64,000 nt of DNA from Caulifigura coniformis. GTDB taxonomy: Bacteria; Planctomycetota; Planctomycetia; Planctomycetales; Planctomycetaceae. The notes beneath the pieces are model-generated. The model did not search any database. It was not told where the DNA came from and was given only the letters and a program-made list of their open reading frames with translations. Both the position numbers and the translations under genes were made by a program. The stretch lies in NCBI RefSeq assembly GCF_007745175.1, contig NZ_CP036271.1:2926314-2990313 (forward strand). Direction: 5' to 3'. How positions within the stretch are numbered: position 1 is the first letter of the stretch; every line of letters begins with the position of its first letter. Shown here piece by piece: positions 18,040-27,413 of the stretch.

Positions 18040-19038
18040 ATGCGCGTGCCGATCGATGTCGTTAAGGCAATCTCGAATGGATTGGATCTAGGATTCCATT
18101 GCACCGACGATGGAACAGTGTTGGACGGGTTCTACCGTGGATCTGGCGCTTATCCTCCACCCGGGTATCTCCCGTGGAACGCCTTTCAGATCGGCAATGG
18201 AGACACCTATGGATTCTATTGGCCGATCGGACTTGAGCACGAGAATCCGCTCGTCTGCACGATCGCACATGACAGTTGGGAGTTCTGGCCAGTTGCCTCG
18301 TCGCTGAGGGCGTTCATTACGTTGGAATTGGCGTCGCGGGACCAGGACTCGAACTGGGAGTTCCTCGAGGCCGCAGAGATTTGCGGCATCGACGCGGACA
18401 CAGTCACTCAATCGTCAGACGATGAGTCGGCGTCCGAGGTCCGCACAAACACGATGTCTGCAGAGGATCAACTTCTGATCGACCCTGAATCGCCGCAGAT
18501 TCTAAAGAATGCCGCCCGTGAAGCACTTTCTCGCAGCATGCCGGATCTGGCCGTAACGTACCTGGAACGATCGGTCACGCGACTTCCTGAGTACTCGGAG
18601 GCGTGGGCGCTACTGGCTCAGGCCTATCGACAACTTCGCGTCGGATCCCAGGCTGCGGTCGCGATGGCTCGTGCACTCACGGCTCCATTCTGCTTTGGAG
18701 CTCGCGATCGTCGAAAGCTGATTTACTGGCTTCAATGTGTCAAAGAGACTCCCGAAATCAGTCAGGATCCACTCTGGCCGCGACGCCATGACCTGAAATG
18801 GGAAGCCGGTGTCAAAGAGAAGCGCGACTATCAGATCTTCGAAGAATTAATCGCGGAGTACCATCTGCGTGGAATGGGCCAGCGAGCAGTTGCCCTGCGC
18901 GTTCTCGCCGCTGAAGCCATGGGGAAAGAGACCATTTCTTTTCGAGAACGAGCTGGCTGGACGGCTTCGAAGTTTCGAGAGCAGCTGAGAGACGACTTCG
19001 AGCGAGCTGACCTTCGAGTCCGAATGAATGTGCTTTGA
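18040..19038 (+). CDS. Unknown protein, possible SUKH-like N-terminus plus TPR-like region
   Basis: A 332-residue cytosolic protein starting 20 bases after the EF-G stop. The N-terminal part (PWNAFQIGNGDTYGFYWPIG, NPLVCTIAHDSWEFWPVASSLRAFI) resembles the C-terminal strands of SMI1/KNR4 (SUKH) domains, which bind proteins and often act as immunity proteins. Helical repeats resembling TPRs follow (AAREALSRSMPDLAVTYLERSVTRLPEYSEAWALLAQAYRQL). Both assignments are tentative. The codon use looks less GC-biased at third positions than in the EF-G gene, so recent acquisition is possible. No toxin gene is adjacent. Confidence 0.75.
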   Translation: MRVPIDVVKAISNGLDLGFHCTDDGTVLDGFYRGSGAYPPPGYLPWNAFQIGNGDTYGFYWPIGLEHENPLVCTIAHDSWEFWPVASSLRAFITLELASRDQDSNWEFLEAAEICGIDADTVTQSSDDESASEVRTNTMSAEDQLLIDPESPQILKNAAREALSRSMPDLAVTYLERSVTRLPEYSEAWALLAQAYRQLRVGSQAAVAMARALTAPFCFGARDRRKLIYWLQCVKETPEISQDPLWPRRHDLKWEAGVKEKRDYQIFEELIAEYHLRGMGQRAVALRVLAAEAMGKETISFRERAGWTASKFREQLRDDFERADLRVRMNVL

Positions 19039-19171
19039 GACCTTGGTGCCTCACCCGGCAACACACTTGCCCGGTGTGACGAGTAACCGCGACCTCCGCG
19101 TCACGATCCGGTAAGCTCAATCTGCGCATCCTCTCTGTCACAGAGGACACCGACTTCGGCGGGCATTCACT

Positions 19172-20974
19172 ATGTCAACGTTCATCGTCACTCTCTCGGC
19201 TCTCCTTGCGGCATCTCCCGAGGAGGAACTCCGCACCCAGGTCCCGGCCGCGCGCAGCATCCTCGACGCCTGGCATGCCGATGAGCCGAGCCCGGGCGAC
19301 CGGAAGTTCATCATTGCCTACTTTACGCCGGCCGATTGCGATCCCGCCCCGCAATACCGCGAACGTCTCTCCCGAGTGCTCTTCGATGTCCAGAAGTTCT
19401 ACCTGGATGAGATGCGCCGGAACGGATTCGGTGATCGCACTCTCCGGTTCGAGACGGAAAACGACGGGCTGATCCGGATCCATCTCGTCAAAGGGGCCAA
19501 ACCCAAGGCCCACTACAAGACGGAAAGCGGCCGCGAGATCCGCACTGAGTGCTACCCCGTTCTGCGGGAGGCCGGCGTCTCGCCGAACACCGAAACGCTG
19601 GCAATCTTCTGCAACCTGTCGGACTGGGACGAGAACGCGAAGACGATCTCCCAGCACAGCCCGTATTACGCCGGGGGAACCCACAAGTCAGGGACCGCCT
19701 GGCAGTGCGACTCGCCGATTCTCGACAGCGCACTGATCGACCGCAAAGAGCCGATCGTGCAGGACGGGCAATACGGCCGAATCTCTCTCGGCAAGTACAA
19801 CACGACGTTTGTCGGCGGAGTCGCGCATGAGTTCGGGCATGCCCTCCAGCTTCCGCATGACGCCGAGCGGCAGGATCAGCGAGCGCTCTTCGGGACGTCG
19901 CTGATGGGCAGCGGGAACCACACCTATGGTTCCGAGCGGCGCGGCGAGGCCGCCCGATCGTTCCTCACGCTCGCGACCGCCCTCCGTGTCGCCTCGCATC
20001 CGATGTTCTCCGGATCGGTCAAAGGCTTCGACAGCCGTGCAAAGGCGGAAGCGAAGAACGTCGAAGTCGTCAGCCGGGATCGCGGGTTCGACATCGCGGC
20101 GACCATCACGGCCGACCCGCCGATCTATGGCGCCGTCGCATATATGAACCCCGTCGGCAATTCCGACTACGACTCGGCAACGGCCACCGCCGTTCCCGAT
20201 GACCAGGGGCGAATCCACTTGGAATGTCAGTCATTCCGGGCCGGCCGGCCGGGAGCGTTCAAGGTCGTGTTGCTGCACTGCAACGGAGCGATCTCCACTC
20301 CGGACGAACTGTCGTTCCCTTACGACGTGGACGGCGAAGGAGTGGTCGACCTGTGGGCGGCGAAGTCGAAAGCGACATTGAGTGCTCTGGAGAAGGCGAT
20401 CAAGTCGAAGAAACCGGATGATGCGCACGCAGCGCTCGAACGCCTGCGCAAGGAGGGGGCCTCCGCACGGCTGCTCGAGGCCGCGGAAGTCGTCGTCTCC
20501 ACACTGAAGCCCGCTGAACGAGTCGAACCTGCAGCGGCAGAGGGGCCGATGCTGCGGCTGACCGACGCATCGTCACGCCAGGCGAAAACCGGCTGGGGCG
20601 CTCCCTCGGTCAACCGCCTCCCGGACGAGTCGCCGCTCTTCACTCTCGGAGGGCGGCTCTATGCACGCGGCCTGTATGCCCACGCCCCCTCGGTTTACGA
20701 GTACGCGATCGACGGCAAATGGGACAAGCTGACCGCCATCGCAGGACTGGCGGACGGTCATTCCGGCACGGTGGTGTTCGTCGTCACCGGGGACGGAAAA
20801 GAACTGTTCCGCTCCCGAACCACGCGCGGTGAAACGCCAGTCCGGATCGACGTCAGCGTGAAAGGAGTCAGGACGCTCACCCTGACCGTCGAAGATGCCG
20901 GCGACGGCAACGGGGCCGATTGGGGTGTATGGCTCGATCCGGTTCTGCAGCGGGAAGCGGTTCTGCGGCCGTGA
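19172..20974 (+). CDS. Secreted zincin-like metallopeptidase with NPCBM domain
   Basis: A 600-residue protein with a short N-terminal hydrophobic segment (TFIVTLSALLAASP) that may be a signal peptide. The first half carries HEFGHALQLPHD at about residue 223, a zincin zinc site (HExxHxxxxxHD), and strings typical of reprolysin-like planctomycete proteins (FYLDEMRRNGFGDRTLRFE). The C-terminal 140 residues look like an NPCBM carbohydrate-binding module (VNRLPDESPLFTLGGRLYARGLYAHAPSVYEYAIDGKWDKLTAIAGLADG, DWGVWLDPVL). A role in degrading glycoprotein or polysaccharide-bound material outside the cell is inferred. It is monocistronic. Confidence 0.85.
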   Translation: MSTFIVTLSALLAASPEEELRTQVPAARSILDAWHADEPSPGDRKFIIAYFTPADCDPAPQYRERLSRVLFDVQKFYLDEMRRNGFGDRTLRFETENDGLIRIHLVKGAKPKAHYKTESGREIRTECYPVLREAGVSPNTETLAIFCNLSDWDENAKTISQHSPYYAGGTHKSGTAWQCDSPILDSALIDRKEPIVQDGQYGRISLGKYNTTFVGGVAHEFGHALQLPHDAERQDQRALFGTSLMGSGNHTYGSERRGEAARSFLTLATALRVASHPMFSGSVKGFDSRAKAEAKNVEVVSRDRGFDIAATITADPPIYGAVAYMNPVGNSDYDSATATAVPDDQGRIHLECQSFRAGRPGAFKVVLLHCNGAISTPDELSFPYDVDGEGVVDLWAAKSKATLSALEKAIKSKKPDDAHAALERLRKEGASARLLEAAEVVVSTLKPAERVEPAAAEGPMLRLTDASSRQAKTGWGAPSVNRLPDESPLFTLGGRLYARGLYAHAPSVYEYAIDGKWDKLTAIAGLADGHSGTVVFVVTGDGKELFRSRTTRGETPVRIDVSVKGVRTLTLTVEDAGDGNGADWGVWLDPVLQREAVLRP

Positions 20975-21008
20975 ACGTGCCGATGGAGAGAGTGACGGGA
21001 TCGGGAAG

Positions 21009-21028
21009 GGCGGGCGCCGGCGCCCGCC
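21009..21028. repeat. GC-rich 20-bp palindrome
   Basis: GGCGGGCGCC followed by its exact complement, 34 bases after the preceding stop codon. It may act as a terminator stem, but there is no T-run. It resembles other intergenic palindromes in the window. Confidence 0.7.
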
Positions 21029-21184
21029 TCTGCGATGAGCTGGAATGCTTGATGCAACCGGCTTCTGGAGTTCCCTATCTGGACATTCTGCGTCGTTCAT
21101 TGCGCCACGGACTGACGCGTGTTCAATGCTTCCGGGTGGTCGCGGAAAACCCCGCCAAACGGAACTTTCAGACAAGCAGGCGTC

Positions 21185-22363
21185 ATGTCGCTGGCAGCAA
21201 CCCCGGTCCGTCGCCCTTCCCTCTCCAGATCGAGCGCCGTCGGAAGGCTGTCCGAGATCTCGCACGCGCGGATCGCCGTCATCGATGATGATCTGCTGAA
21301 CGTCCGGCTCATCCGACGTCACATGCAGATGCTCGGGTTCGAGAACATTCTGGGGATTTCGGATTCCGTTCAGGCGCTGGAGCAGCTCGTCGAATTCCGT
21401 CCGGACGTTGTCCTGATGGACCTGATCATGCCGGGGCTGTCCGGCGTCGAACTCCTCACGCAGCTGCGCGCCCATCCGGTGCTTCATGACACGCCGGTGA
21501 TCACGCTCACCGCCTCGGACGACCGGATGATCCGGCTCAAGATCCTCGAACTCGGGGTGTCCGATTTTCTGAGCAAGCCGGTGGATGAAATGGAGTTGTC
21601 CACGCGGCTCCGGAACGTCATCGAGGCCAAACACTATCGGGACCAGTTGAACCATTCGGCCCAGTCGCTGGAGCGCGCCGTGCAGCGGCGGATCAGGGAA
21701 CTGGAAGCGTCACGCCGTGAGGTGGTCCAATGCCTGGCCCGCGCGGCGGAGTATCGCGACGACCACACGGGCCGGCATGTGCTGCGTGTCGGCCGGTATA
21801 CCGCCCTGCTGGCGGCCGCCATGGGAATGCAGGACGTCGTGGTGGAGATGATCGAGTTGGCAGCCCAGCTGCACGACGTCGGGAAGATCGGCATTCCGGA
21901 CCAGATTCTCCATAAGCCGGGAAGACTTGATGCGGACGAGATGACCCTCATGCGCAAGCACGCCGACTTCGGCTGGAACATCATCGCCCCCATGGCCGAA
22001 TCGGATCTCCAGGCCGGGGATGACGAGGAGAATTCCCAGGAGGGTTCGTCGCCCATGCTGATGATGGCCGCCCGCATCGCCGCCAGTCACCATGAACGCT
22101 GGGACGGCGCCGGGTATCCGCGGGGGCTTGCGGGGCGCGACATCCCGCTGGAAGCACGGCTGACGGCCGTGGCCGACGTGTTCGACGCCCTGTCGACGCC
22201 CCGCTGCTACAAGCCGGCCCTGCCGCTCGTGCAGTGTTTTGAGATTCTTCAAAGCGAGCGCGGCCGGCACTTCGACCCGGCCGTCATTGACGCGTGTTTC
22301 GCGATCCGCCCGCAGATGGAAGCGACCTTTCATGAACTGCGGGACGTCGAGGCCGTGTCGTAA
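21185..22363 (+). CDS. Response regulator with HD-GYP c-di-GMP phosphodiesterase domain
   Basis: About 392 residues. A CheY-like receiver near the N-terminus holds the acidic pair (IAVIDDDLLNV), the phospho-acceptor Asp in DVVLMDLIMPG and the Lys in FLSKPVDE. After a helical linker comes an HD-GYP domain with HVLRVGRYTALLA, the HD pair in LAAQLHDVGKIGIPDQILHKPGRL, SHHERWDGAGYPRGLAGRDIPLEARLTAVADVFDALS and the GYP triplet. All metal ligands seem present, so it should hydrolyse c-di-GMP under phospho-control. No sensor kinase is adjacent. A GTG 22 codons upstream is an alternative start, but the ATG at 21185 gives the usual short N-terminus. Confidence 0.93.
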   Translation: MSLAATPVRRPSLSRSSAVGRLSEISHARIAVIDDDLLNVRLIRRHMQMLGFENILGISDSVQALEQLVEFRPDVVLMDLIMPGLSGVELLTQLRAHPVLHDTPVITLTASDDRMIRLKILELGVSDFLSKPVDEMELSTRLRNVIEAKHYRDQLNHSAQSLERAVQRRIRELEASRREVVQCLARAAEYRDDHTGRHVLRVGRYTALLAAAMGMQDVVVEMIELAAQLHDVGKIGIPDQILHKPGRLDADEMTLMRKHADFGWNIIAPMAESDLQAGDDEENSQEGSSPMLMMAARIAASHHERWDGAGYPRGLAGRDIPLEARLTAVADVFDALSTPRCYKPALPLVQCFEILQSERGRHFDPAVIDACFAIRPQMEATFHELRDVEAVS

Positions 22364-22539
22364 GCAATGCTTCGCAGCCCGGCCGGGCGATTGCGTGCCC
22401 AGTGGATTCCCTGGGGCCTGCCGGCATTTGGGCAGATGTCCGCCAGAGCCTGCGGAGTGGCGGCGTAGCACTTGAACTTTGCCTCTGAACCTCTTCAATC
22501 ACCGCCGTGTCACGGGCAGTGTCTGATGAAAGGTTCAGG

Positions 22540-23787
22540 ATGAGCACGGAAACGGTTGTCGCGCCGTCGGTTTCGCCGACGGAGTTGTTGAGTGAACAAG
22601 CCCCCGGCGTCACGCGCGAACAGACCGTCTTCGCCATCCTCGCGGCCCTCAGCCTGTCGCATCTGCTGAATGACCTGATGCAATCCCTGATCCCGGCCGT
22701 TTACCCGGTGCTCAAGGACAAATACTCCCTCACCTTCACGCAGATCGGGTTCATCACCTTCGCGTTCCAGGTGACCGCTTCGCTGCTGCAGCCGCTCGTC
22801 GGCATGGTGACCGATCGCCGTCCGTGGCCGTTTTCGCTGGCGACCGGGATGGCGTTCACGTTCGTCGGACTGATCCTGATCTCCGTCGCCAATTCGTTTC
22901 CATTGATCCTGATCGCGGCTGCGCTCGTTGGCGTGGGCTCATCGGTGTTTCACCCCGAGGCGTCGCGAGTGTCCCGCATGGCATCGGGCGGGCGGCACGG
23001 GTTTGCTCAGTCGCTGTTCCAGGTCGGCGGGAACGGAGGCACGGCCCTCGGCCCGCTGCTGGCGGCTTACATCGTGGTTCCTCGCGGGCAGGCCAGCATC
23101 GCCTGGTTCTCCATCGTGGCCCTGCTGGCGATGGCCGTGCTGTATGGCGTCGGCCGCTGGTACCGGAATCATCTGGCCTCGCGGGCGGCGCGTCCGAAGA
23201 AGGCGGCCGGGCCGGTGACGGGGTTGTCGCAGCGACGCGTGGCGTGGTCGATCGCGATCCTGCTCGTGCTGGTGTTTTCGAAGTACTTCTACATGGCCAG
23301 CTTGACGAGCTACTACACGTTCTACCTGATCGAGCGATTTGGCGTGCCGGTCGACACCGCCCAGCTCTACCTGTTTCTGTTCCTGGCCGCCGTGGCCGTG
23401 GGAACGATCGCCGGCGGACCGATCGGCGACCGCATCGGCTTCAAACGGGTGATCTGGGGTTCGATCCTTGGCGTGCTGCCGTTCTCAATCGTGCTGCCGC
23501 ATGTGGGGCTGTTCTGGACGGCGGTTCTGAGCGTCCCGATCGGCCTGATTCTCGCCTCGGCCTTCTCGGCCATCATTGTTTACGCGCAGGAATTGCTTCC
23601 GAGCCGCGTAGGAATGATTGCAGGTCTGTTCTTCGGCTTTGCGTTCGGCATCGCCGGGGTGGGGGCGGCCGTTCTGGGACGACTCGCGGACGCGACGAGC
23701 ATCATCTTCGTCTACCAGGTCTGTGCGTACCTGCCGGCGATCGGCCTGCTGACGGCGTTCCTGCCCAACCTGAAACGGGACCAATGA
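22540..23787 (+). CDS. MFS transporter, fosmidomycin-resistance (Fsr) type
   Basis: About 415 residues and twelve hydrophobic segments. Fsr-type features: SLSHLLNDLMQSLIPAVYPVLKDKYSLTFTQIGFITFAFQ, the motif-A equivalent GMVTDRRPWPFSLATGM, SSVFHPEASRVSRMASGGRHGFAQSLFQVGGNGG, and GGPIGDRIGFKRVIWGSI at the start of the second half. Fsr proteins export fosmidomycin and possibly other anionic compounds; the substrate here is unknown. The ATG at 22540 has AAAGG upstream; an upstream GTG at 22507 would add eleven atypical residues. Confidence 0.9.
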   Translation: MSTETVVAPSVSPTELLSEQAPGVTREQTVFAILAALSLSHLLNDLMQSLIPAVYPVLKDKYSLTFTQIGFITFAFQVTASLLQPLVGMVTDRRPWPFSLATGMAFTFVGLILISVANSFPLILIAAALVGVGSSVFHPEASRVSRMASGGRHGFAQSLFQVGGNGGTALGPLLAAYIVVPRGQASIAWFSIVALLAMAVLYGVGRWYRNHLASRAARPKKAAGPVTGLSQRRVAWSIAILLVLVFSKYFYMASLTSYYTFYLIERFGVPVDTAQLYLFLFLAAVAVGTIAGGPIGDRIGFKRVIWGSILGVLPFSIVLPHVGLFWTAVLSVPIGLILASAFSAIIVYAQELLPSRVGMIAGLFFGFAFGIAGVGAAVLGRLADATSIIFVYQVCAYLPAIGLLTAFLPNLKRDQ

Positions 23788-23877
23788 TCATCGACGACTC
23801 CGGCGCCCACAGGCAGGGTGATCCGGTCGATCACGCGTTTTGTCCGATGAATGGAGGAATTGAAGCAACTTCCGGCG

Positions 23878-23902
23878 GTCCGGACAGAAAATCTGTCCGG
23901 AC
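23878..23902. promoter_or_regulatory. Inverted repeat upstream of the LysM-like gene (possible operator)
   Basis: GTCCGGACAG (23878-23887), loop AAAAT, then CTGTCCGGAC (23893-23902). A perfect 10-bp stem, 33 bases before the ATG at 23935. It could be an operator or a weak terminator of the MFS gene; only a short TTT follows. Confidence 0.5.
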
Positions 23903-23934
23903 AGTTTCTGCGCCCACGCGCCGGGAGATGAGTC

Positions 23935-24807
23935 ATGGAGCTTCACGTCCCCAATCGACCGATCATCATGAAGTCCCCGCATGGGCTGGGGAGTCCGCAT
24001 CCGCTTCCTCCGGATTACACGCCCACGAACTATTCCGTCGCTCACAGGGTCAAGGATGGGGAACGCTGGGAGACGCTGGCGAAGAAGTACCAGGTGGGCG
24101 TGAAGACGCTGATCCGGTTCAATTTCAAGACGACGATCCCCGACCACGTCAACTGGTATCTCGGGTTGAACGTCGGCTGCAATAAGACGACCGATGACCT
24201 GAACTGGGCCTTCAGCGACAGCGCCCAGCCGGGAATTGTCTACATCCCCGGGAAGTCCATCACGTTTGATGAAAAAGAGGGGGAGAACATCGTCGTCTGC
24301 GGCGACCAGCTGGATGTGTATGAGCGCCTGCTGGAAGTTTCAAAGTCGATCCCGGGAGTGGTGGGAGACCGGATCCGGAAGATGATGGACCTCGCCACGT
24401 TTGTTGGCGGCGATCCGAAGTTCAAGCAACTCTGGTTCTATGATCCGAACAAGATCCTGGCTTACATGCAGTTCCACACGGACAATCCCACCCGTCGGTC
24501 GATGACGTCGTCGACCAACGGCGCGATGCCGTTCGGGGAAGACTGGAGGTGGTATCCCTTCCTGTCCATTGTCCAATACGTCGTGCGGATGGAGCTGCGG
24601 AACTACTGCATCCCTGATTCCGAATTCAGGCGGTTGCTCGAGATGTACGAAGACAACATGACGAAGGGGTGGAACACGATCCAGCGGACGATTAACGCGA
24701 CGAACGGGTCGTCGGGGGCCGCCTATGGAGCGCTTGTGGAAGCATTCCACGAGCACGTCAACGCCCTGGCCGGCACCAAGATCCACTTGTATTCGATTTA
24801 TCGGTAA
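23935..24807 (+). CDS. Cytosolic LysM-like protein of unknown function
   Basis: A 290-residue protein without a signal peptide or membrane segment. Residues about 33-80 (YSVAHRVKDGERWETLAKKYQVGVKTLIRFNFKTTIPDHVNWYL) look like a LysM repeat, a fold that binds peptidoglycan or chitin and also occurs in tail-baseplate proteins of contractile injection systems. The rest (KSIPGVVGDRIRKMMDLATFVGGDPKFKQLWFY, FLSIVQYVVRMELRNYCIPDSEF) is helical and not recognised. A cytosolic LysM protein is notable. A good Shine-Dalgarno, GGGAGATGAG, precedes the ATG. It stands alone between two non-related genes. Confidence 0.8.
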   Translation: MELHVPNRPIIMKSPHGLGSPHPLPPDYTPTNYSVAHRVKDGERWETLAKKYQVGVKTLIRFNFKTTIPDHVNWYLGLNVGCNKTTDDLNWAFSDSAQPGIVYIPGKSITFDEKEGENIVVCGDQLDVYERLLEVSKSIPGVVGDRIRKMMDLATFVGGDPKFKQLWFYDPNKILAYMQFHTDNPTRRSMTSSTNGAMPFGEDWRWYPFLSIVQYVVRMELRNYCIPDSEFRRLLEMYEDNMTKGWNTIQRTINATNGSSGAAYGALVEAFHEHVNALAGTKIHLYSIYR

Positions 24808-24900
24808 CACGGTGCTGCTGCGTGAGTTCCGGGGTGCGAGGTCGCACTCCGGAACTCATGAGACGCACAAGTGAATGAGGCCCGGAGAAACCGGACTGGC

Positions 24901-26073
24901 TTATGATTTCCCTCGCGAGGCATGCCGGAACTGCCCGGGGGCCACTCCCACTCGCGTGCGGAACACCTGCGTGAAGTAACGGCTGTTGGCAAAGCCGGTT
25001 CGCATCGAGATCGCCTTGATCGACAGTTCCGTCGAGGTGAGTAGCCGCTTGGCCTCCTCGATCTGGATCCGCATCAATTCATCCTTGGGAGATCGTCCAA
25101 AGAGCGCTTTCATGCGTCGCTCGAGTGTCCGCCGTTCCATCCCGGTCGCCCGCGTAATATCCGTCATGCGGATCCCCTCGCAGGCGTGCTCTCGGAGGTA
25201 GCGGACGACTTTGGAAAGTTCCGGATCATCGATCGCGAGGCTGTCGGTCGATTTGCGCGCGACGACGTCGCCTGCCTGGAGCAGGAGCGGCTGGGCCGGT
25301 GGTTCGACCCCGCGGCGCATCATGCCATCCAGCAGTTCGGCGGCGCGATAGCCCACGGTTTCGAGGTTGATGCTGACGCTGCTCAACGGGGGCGTCGCCA
25401 GACCGCAGAGGAATTCGTCGTTGTCGACGCCCAGGACGGACACCTCGTCCGGAACATGGACTCCCGCGCGGCGGCAGGCGTCGAGAATCTGCAGGCCGCG
25501 ATCGTCATTCACTGCGAAGATCGCCACGGGCCTGGGGAGCCGGCTGACCCATTTGGCGATTTGAGTCTGTTCATTCTCCCAGGCCGGCGGGGCGGCATCT
25601 TCTTCCGCCGACCCCGTGAACACTTCGCACTGGAATCCCGCTTCTTCAACCAGTCCGCAGAACAGCCTGGCCCGCACATCCATCCACGCGAACTGGCCTT
25701 CCGGGTAGCTGCAGACGGCGAAGCGGCGGAACCCGCGGTCGAGGAAGTGGTCGAACGCCCTGCGAACGATCGTGCTGTTGTCGATGCCGACCGCCGGCAT
25801 GTTCAGACCCGGAACCGCGAACCGGAGGTCGACGCAGGGGACGCCGGTGCGTTCGATCGTGGCGGCCATCTTGCGGTCGCGCACACGGGCGAGGATGCCA
25901 TCCCCCTTCCAGGTCTTCAGCCATCCAGGAGCGGGGTCGTTAATGCCCCGTGGCTGAAAGTAGATCGACCACGGCCCGTGTTCGCGCTGGTAGCGGATGA
26001 TGCCGCGAAGCAGTCCGCGACCATACGCGCGTGAGGTTTCGATCAGGAGGGCGACATGCGCCGTGTGGGTCAT
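24901..26073 (-). CDS. XylR-type AraC-family transcriptional regulator
   Basis: 390 residues. The N-terminal two-thirds is a LacI-like periplasmic-binding-protein fold (HVALLIETSRAYGRGLLRGIIRYQREHGPW, FAVNDDRGLQILDACRRAGVHVPDEVSVLGVDNDEFLC, PPLSSVSINLETVGYRAAELLDGMM). The C-terminal third is an AraC double helix-turn-helix (IRMTDITRATGMERRTLERRMKALFGRSPKDELMRIQIEEAKRLL, SIKAISMRTGFANSRYFTQVFR). This layout matches XylR of E. coli and many planctomycete sugar regulators. A sugar or sugar-acid ligand is inferred. It is divergent from an epimerase/aldolase pair that it probably controls. Confidence 0.94.
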   Translation of the reverse strand: MTHTAHVALLIETSRAYGRGLLRGIIRYQREHGPWSIYFQPRGINDPAPGWLKTWKGDGILARVRDRKMAATIERTGVPCVDLRFAVPGLNMPAVGIDNSTIVRRAFDHFLDRGFRRFAVCSYPEGQFAWMDVRARLFCGLVEEAGFQCEVFTGSAEEDAAPPAWENEQTQIAKWVSRLPRPVAIFAVNDDRGLQILDACRRAGVHVPDEVSVLGVDNDEFLCGLATPPLSSVSINLETVGYRAAELLDGMMRRGVEPPAQPLLLQAGDVVARKSTDSLAIDDPELSKVVRYLREHACEGIRMTDITRATGMERRTLERRMKALFGRSPKDELMRIQIEEAKRLLTSTELSIKAISMRTGFANSRYFTQVFRTRVGVAPGQFRHASRGKS

Positions 26074-26382
26074 GGAGATCTGTCGCTTTCTTCCCCCGGG
26101 TGTTCAATGCAGCGTCAAGAATACGCGGTTGGACGAGTGTCGTAAACACAAACACCGAAGTCACAATAATGGACTGTCGGGGGAGGAGGGCGAGTTTAGA
26201 ATCGGACCACCTGACCTGCGGCAGACGCGCAGGACGCAGATTGCACGGTTGATCCGTTTTTGCGGCGAATGGCGTGACTGTGGTTGCAACCGTTTGCAGC
26301 CGTCCGCAGGATGGGGCGTACTCGACGCCGTTCAGGCCGTCGCCAACGCCGTTCGGCATTTTGAATTTCTGAAACGGGGCAC
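26074..26382. promoter_or_regulatory. 309-bp divergent control region
   Basis: Lies between the XylR-type regulator (minus) and the epimerase-aldolase pair (plus), so it should hold both promoters and the regulator's operators. Around 26279-26312 there are related GTTGCAACC/GTTTGCAGCCG repeats that could be half-sites. No clear -35/-10 pair was found and no small gene is supported. Confidence 0.5.
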
Positions 26383-27411
26383 ATGTCTTCTGTTCCGACG
26401 AACACGCAGGATCTGGACGATCGGCTCAGCGAGCCGACTCGCGGCGTGCTGGAATCTCTCAAACGCAGCGAGGGAGATTTCCTGGTTCTGGGCGCTGGCG
26501 GGAAGATGGGGCTGCACCTTGCCGCCATGCTTCGTCGCGGGCTCGATATCGTCGGTCCCCAGAGACGCGTGATCGCCGCATCGCGGTTCAGTTCGGAGTC
26601 GCAGCGGCAGGAATTCGCCAGCCGCAAGATCGAAACACAGCGCTGCGACGTTCTTGATCCGAAGCAACTGGCCGAGCTTCCGAGCGTTCCAAACGTGTTC
26701 GTGATGATCGGCACGAAGTTCGGGACTTCGGGGCAGGAGGGAAAGACCTGGGCGACGAACTGCTTTCTGCCGGGGCTGGTGTGCCAGCGCTTTGCGGGGA
26801 GCCGCCTGGCCGCGTTCTCGACGGGCAACGTGTACGGGCTGTCTGAAGTCGCCAGCGGCGGTTCACTCGAGACCGACCGGCTGAATCCGGTCGGCGAGTA
26901 TGCGATGACCGCACTCGGCCGCGAACGGATGTACGAGTACTTCAGTCGCGAGCTTTCGATCCCCGTCACGCTGATCCGGCTGAATTATTCCTGCGAGCTG
27001 CGCTACGGCGTTCTCGTCGATATCGCCGAACAGGTGCTCGCGGGTGAGCCGATCGATGTGTCGATGGGATCGTTCAACGTCATCTGGCAGCGCGACGCCT
27101 GTGCGATGTCGATCCAGTCGCTGGAACTGGCCTCGTCGCCGGCGCGGGCTCTGAACCTGACTGGTCCGGAAACCCTGAGCGTCCGCGAGGTCGCGAAGGC
27201 GTTCGGGGAGCGGATTAAGAAAAAGGTCTTCTTCACCGGGCAGGAATCGCAGACGGCTTTGCTCAACAACGCGGCCCAGTGCTTCGAACGGTATGGCCGA
27301 CCGGGCGTGACTGCGGAACAGATGATCGACCAGATCAGCGAATGGCTTCTGGCCGGGGGCGGAACCCTGGGCAAGCCAACGCATTTCTCGTCGCGGAGTG
27401 GAGACTTCTAG
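26383..27411 (+). CDS. NAD-dependent epimerase/dehydratase family protein
   Basis: 342 residues of the extended short-chain dehydrogenase type. The dinucleotide site reads FLVLGAGGKMGLHLAAMLRR (GxGGxxG), with a core segment FSTGNVYGLSEVASGGSLET. The Ser/Thr before the catalytic Tyr is seen, and the Tyr-x-x-x-Lys position reads YAMTALGRERMYEYF, that is YxxxxxGR rather than YxxxK. The catalytic Lys may therefore be replaced. The substrate is unknown. The downstream aldolase gene starts two bases after this stop, so the two are co-transcribed, probably under the divergent XylR-type regulator. Confidence 0.88.
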   Translation: MSSVPTNTQDLDDRLSEPTRGVLESLKRSEGDFLVLGAGGKMGLHLAAMLRRGLDIVGPQRRVIAASRFSSESQRQEFASRKIETQRCDVLDPKQLAELPSVPNVFVMIGTKFGTSGQEGKTWATNCFLPGLVCQRFAGSRLAAFSTGNVYGLSEVASGGSLETDRLNPVGEYAMTALGRERMYEYFSRELSIPVTLIRLNYSCELRYGVLVDIAEQVLAGEPIDVSMGSFNVIWQRDACAMSIQSLELASSPARALNLTGPETLSVREVAKAFGERIKKKVFFTGQESQTALLNNAAQCFERYGRPGVTAEQMIDQISEWLLAGGGTLGKPTHFSSRSGDF

Positions 27412-27413
27412 CG

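Noticed and set aside
22824-24185. A 453-codon plus-strand frame overlapping the MFS gene and the LysM-like gene
   Set aside because: It is out of phase with both well-supported genes and its product is Arg/Gly/Ala-rich with no membrane segments or motifs.
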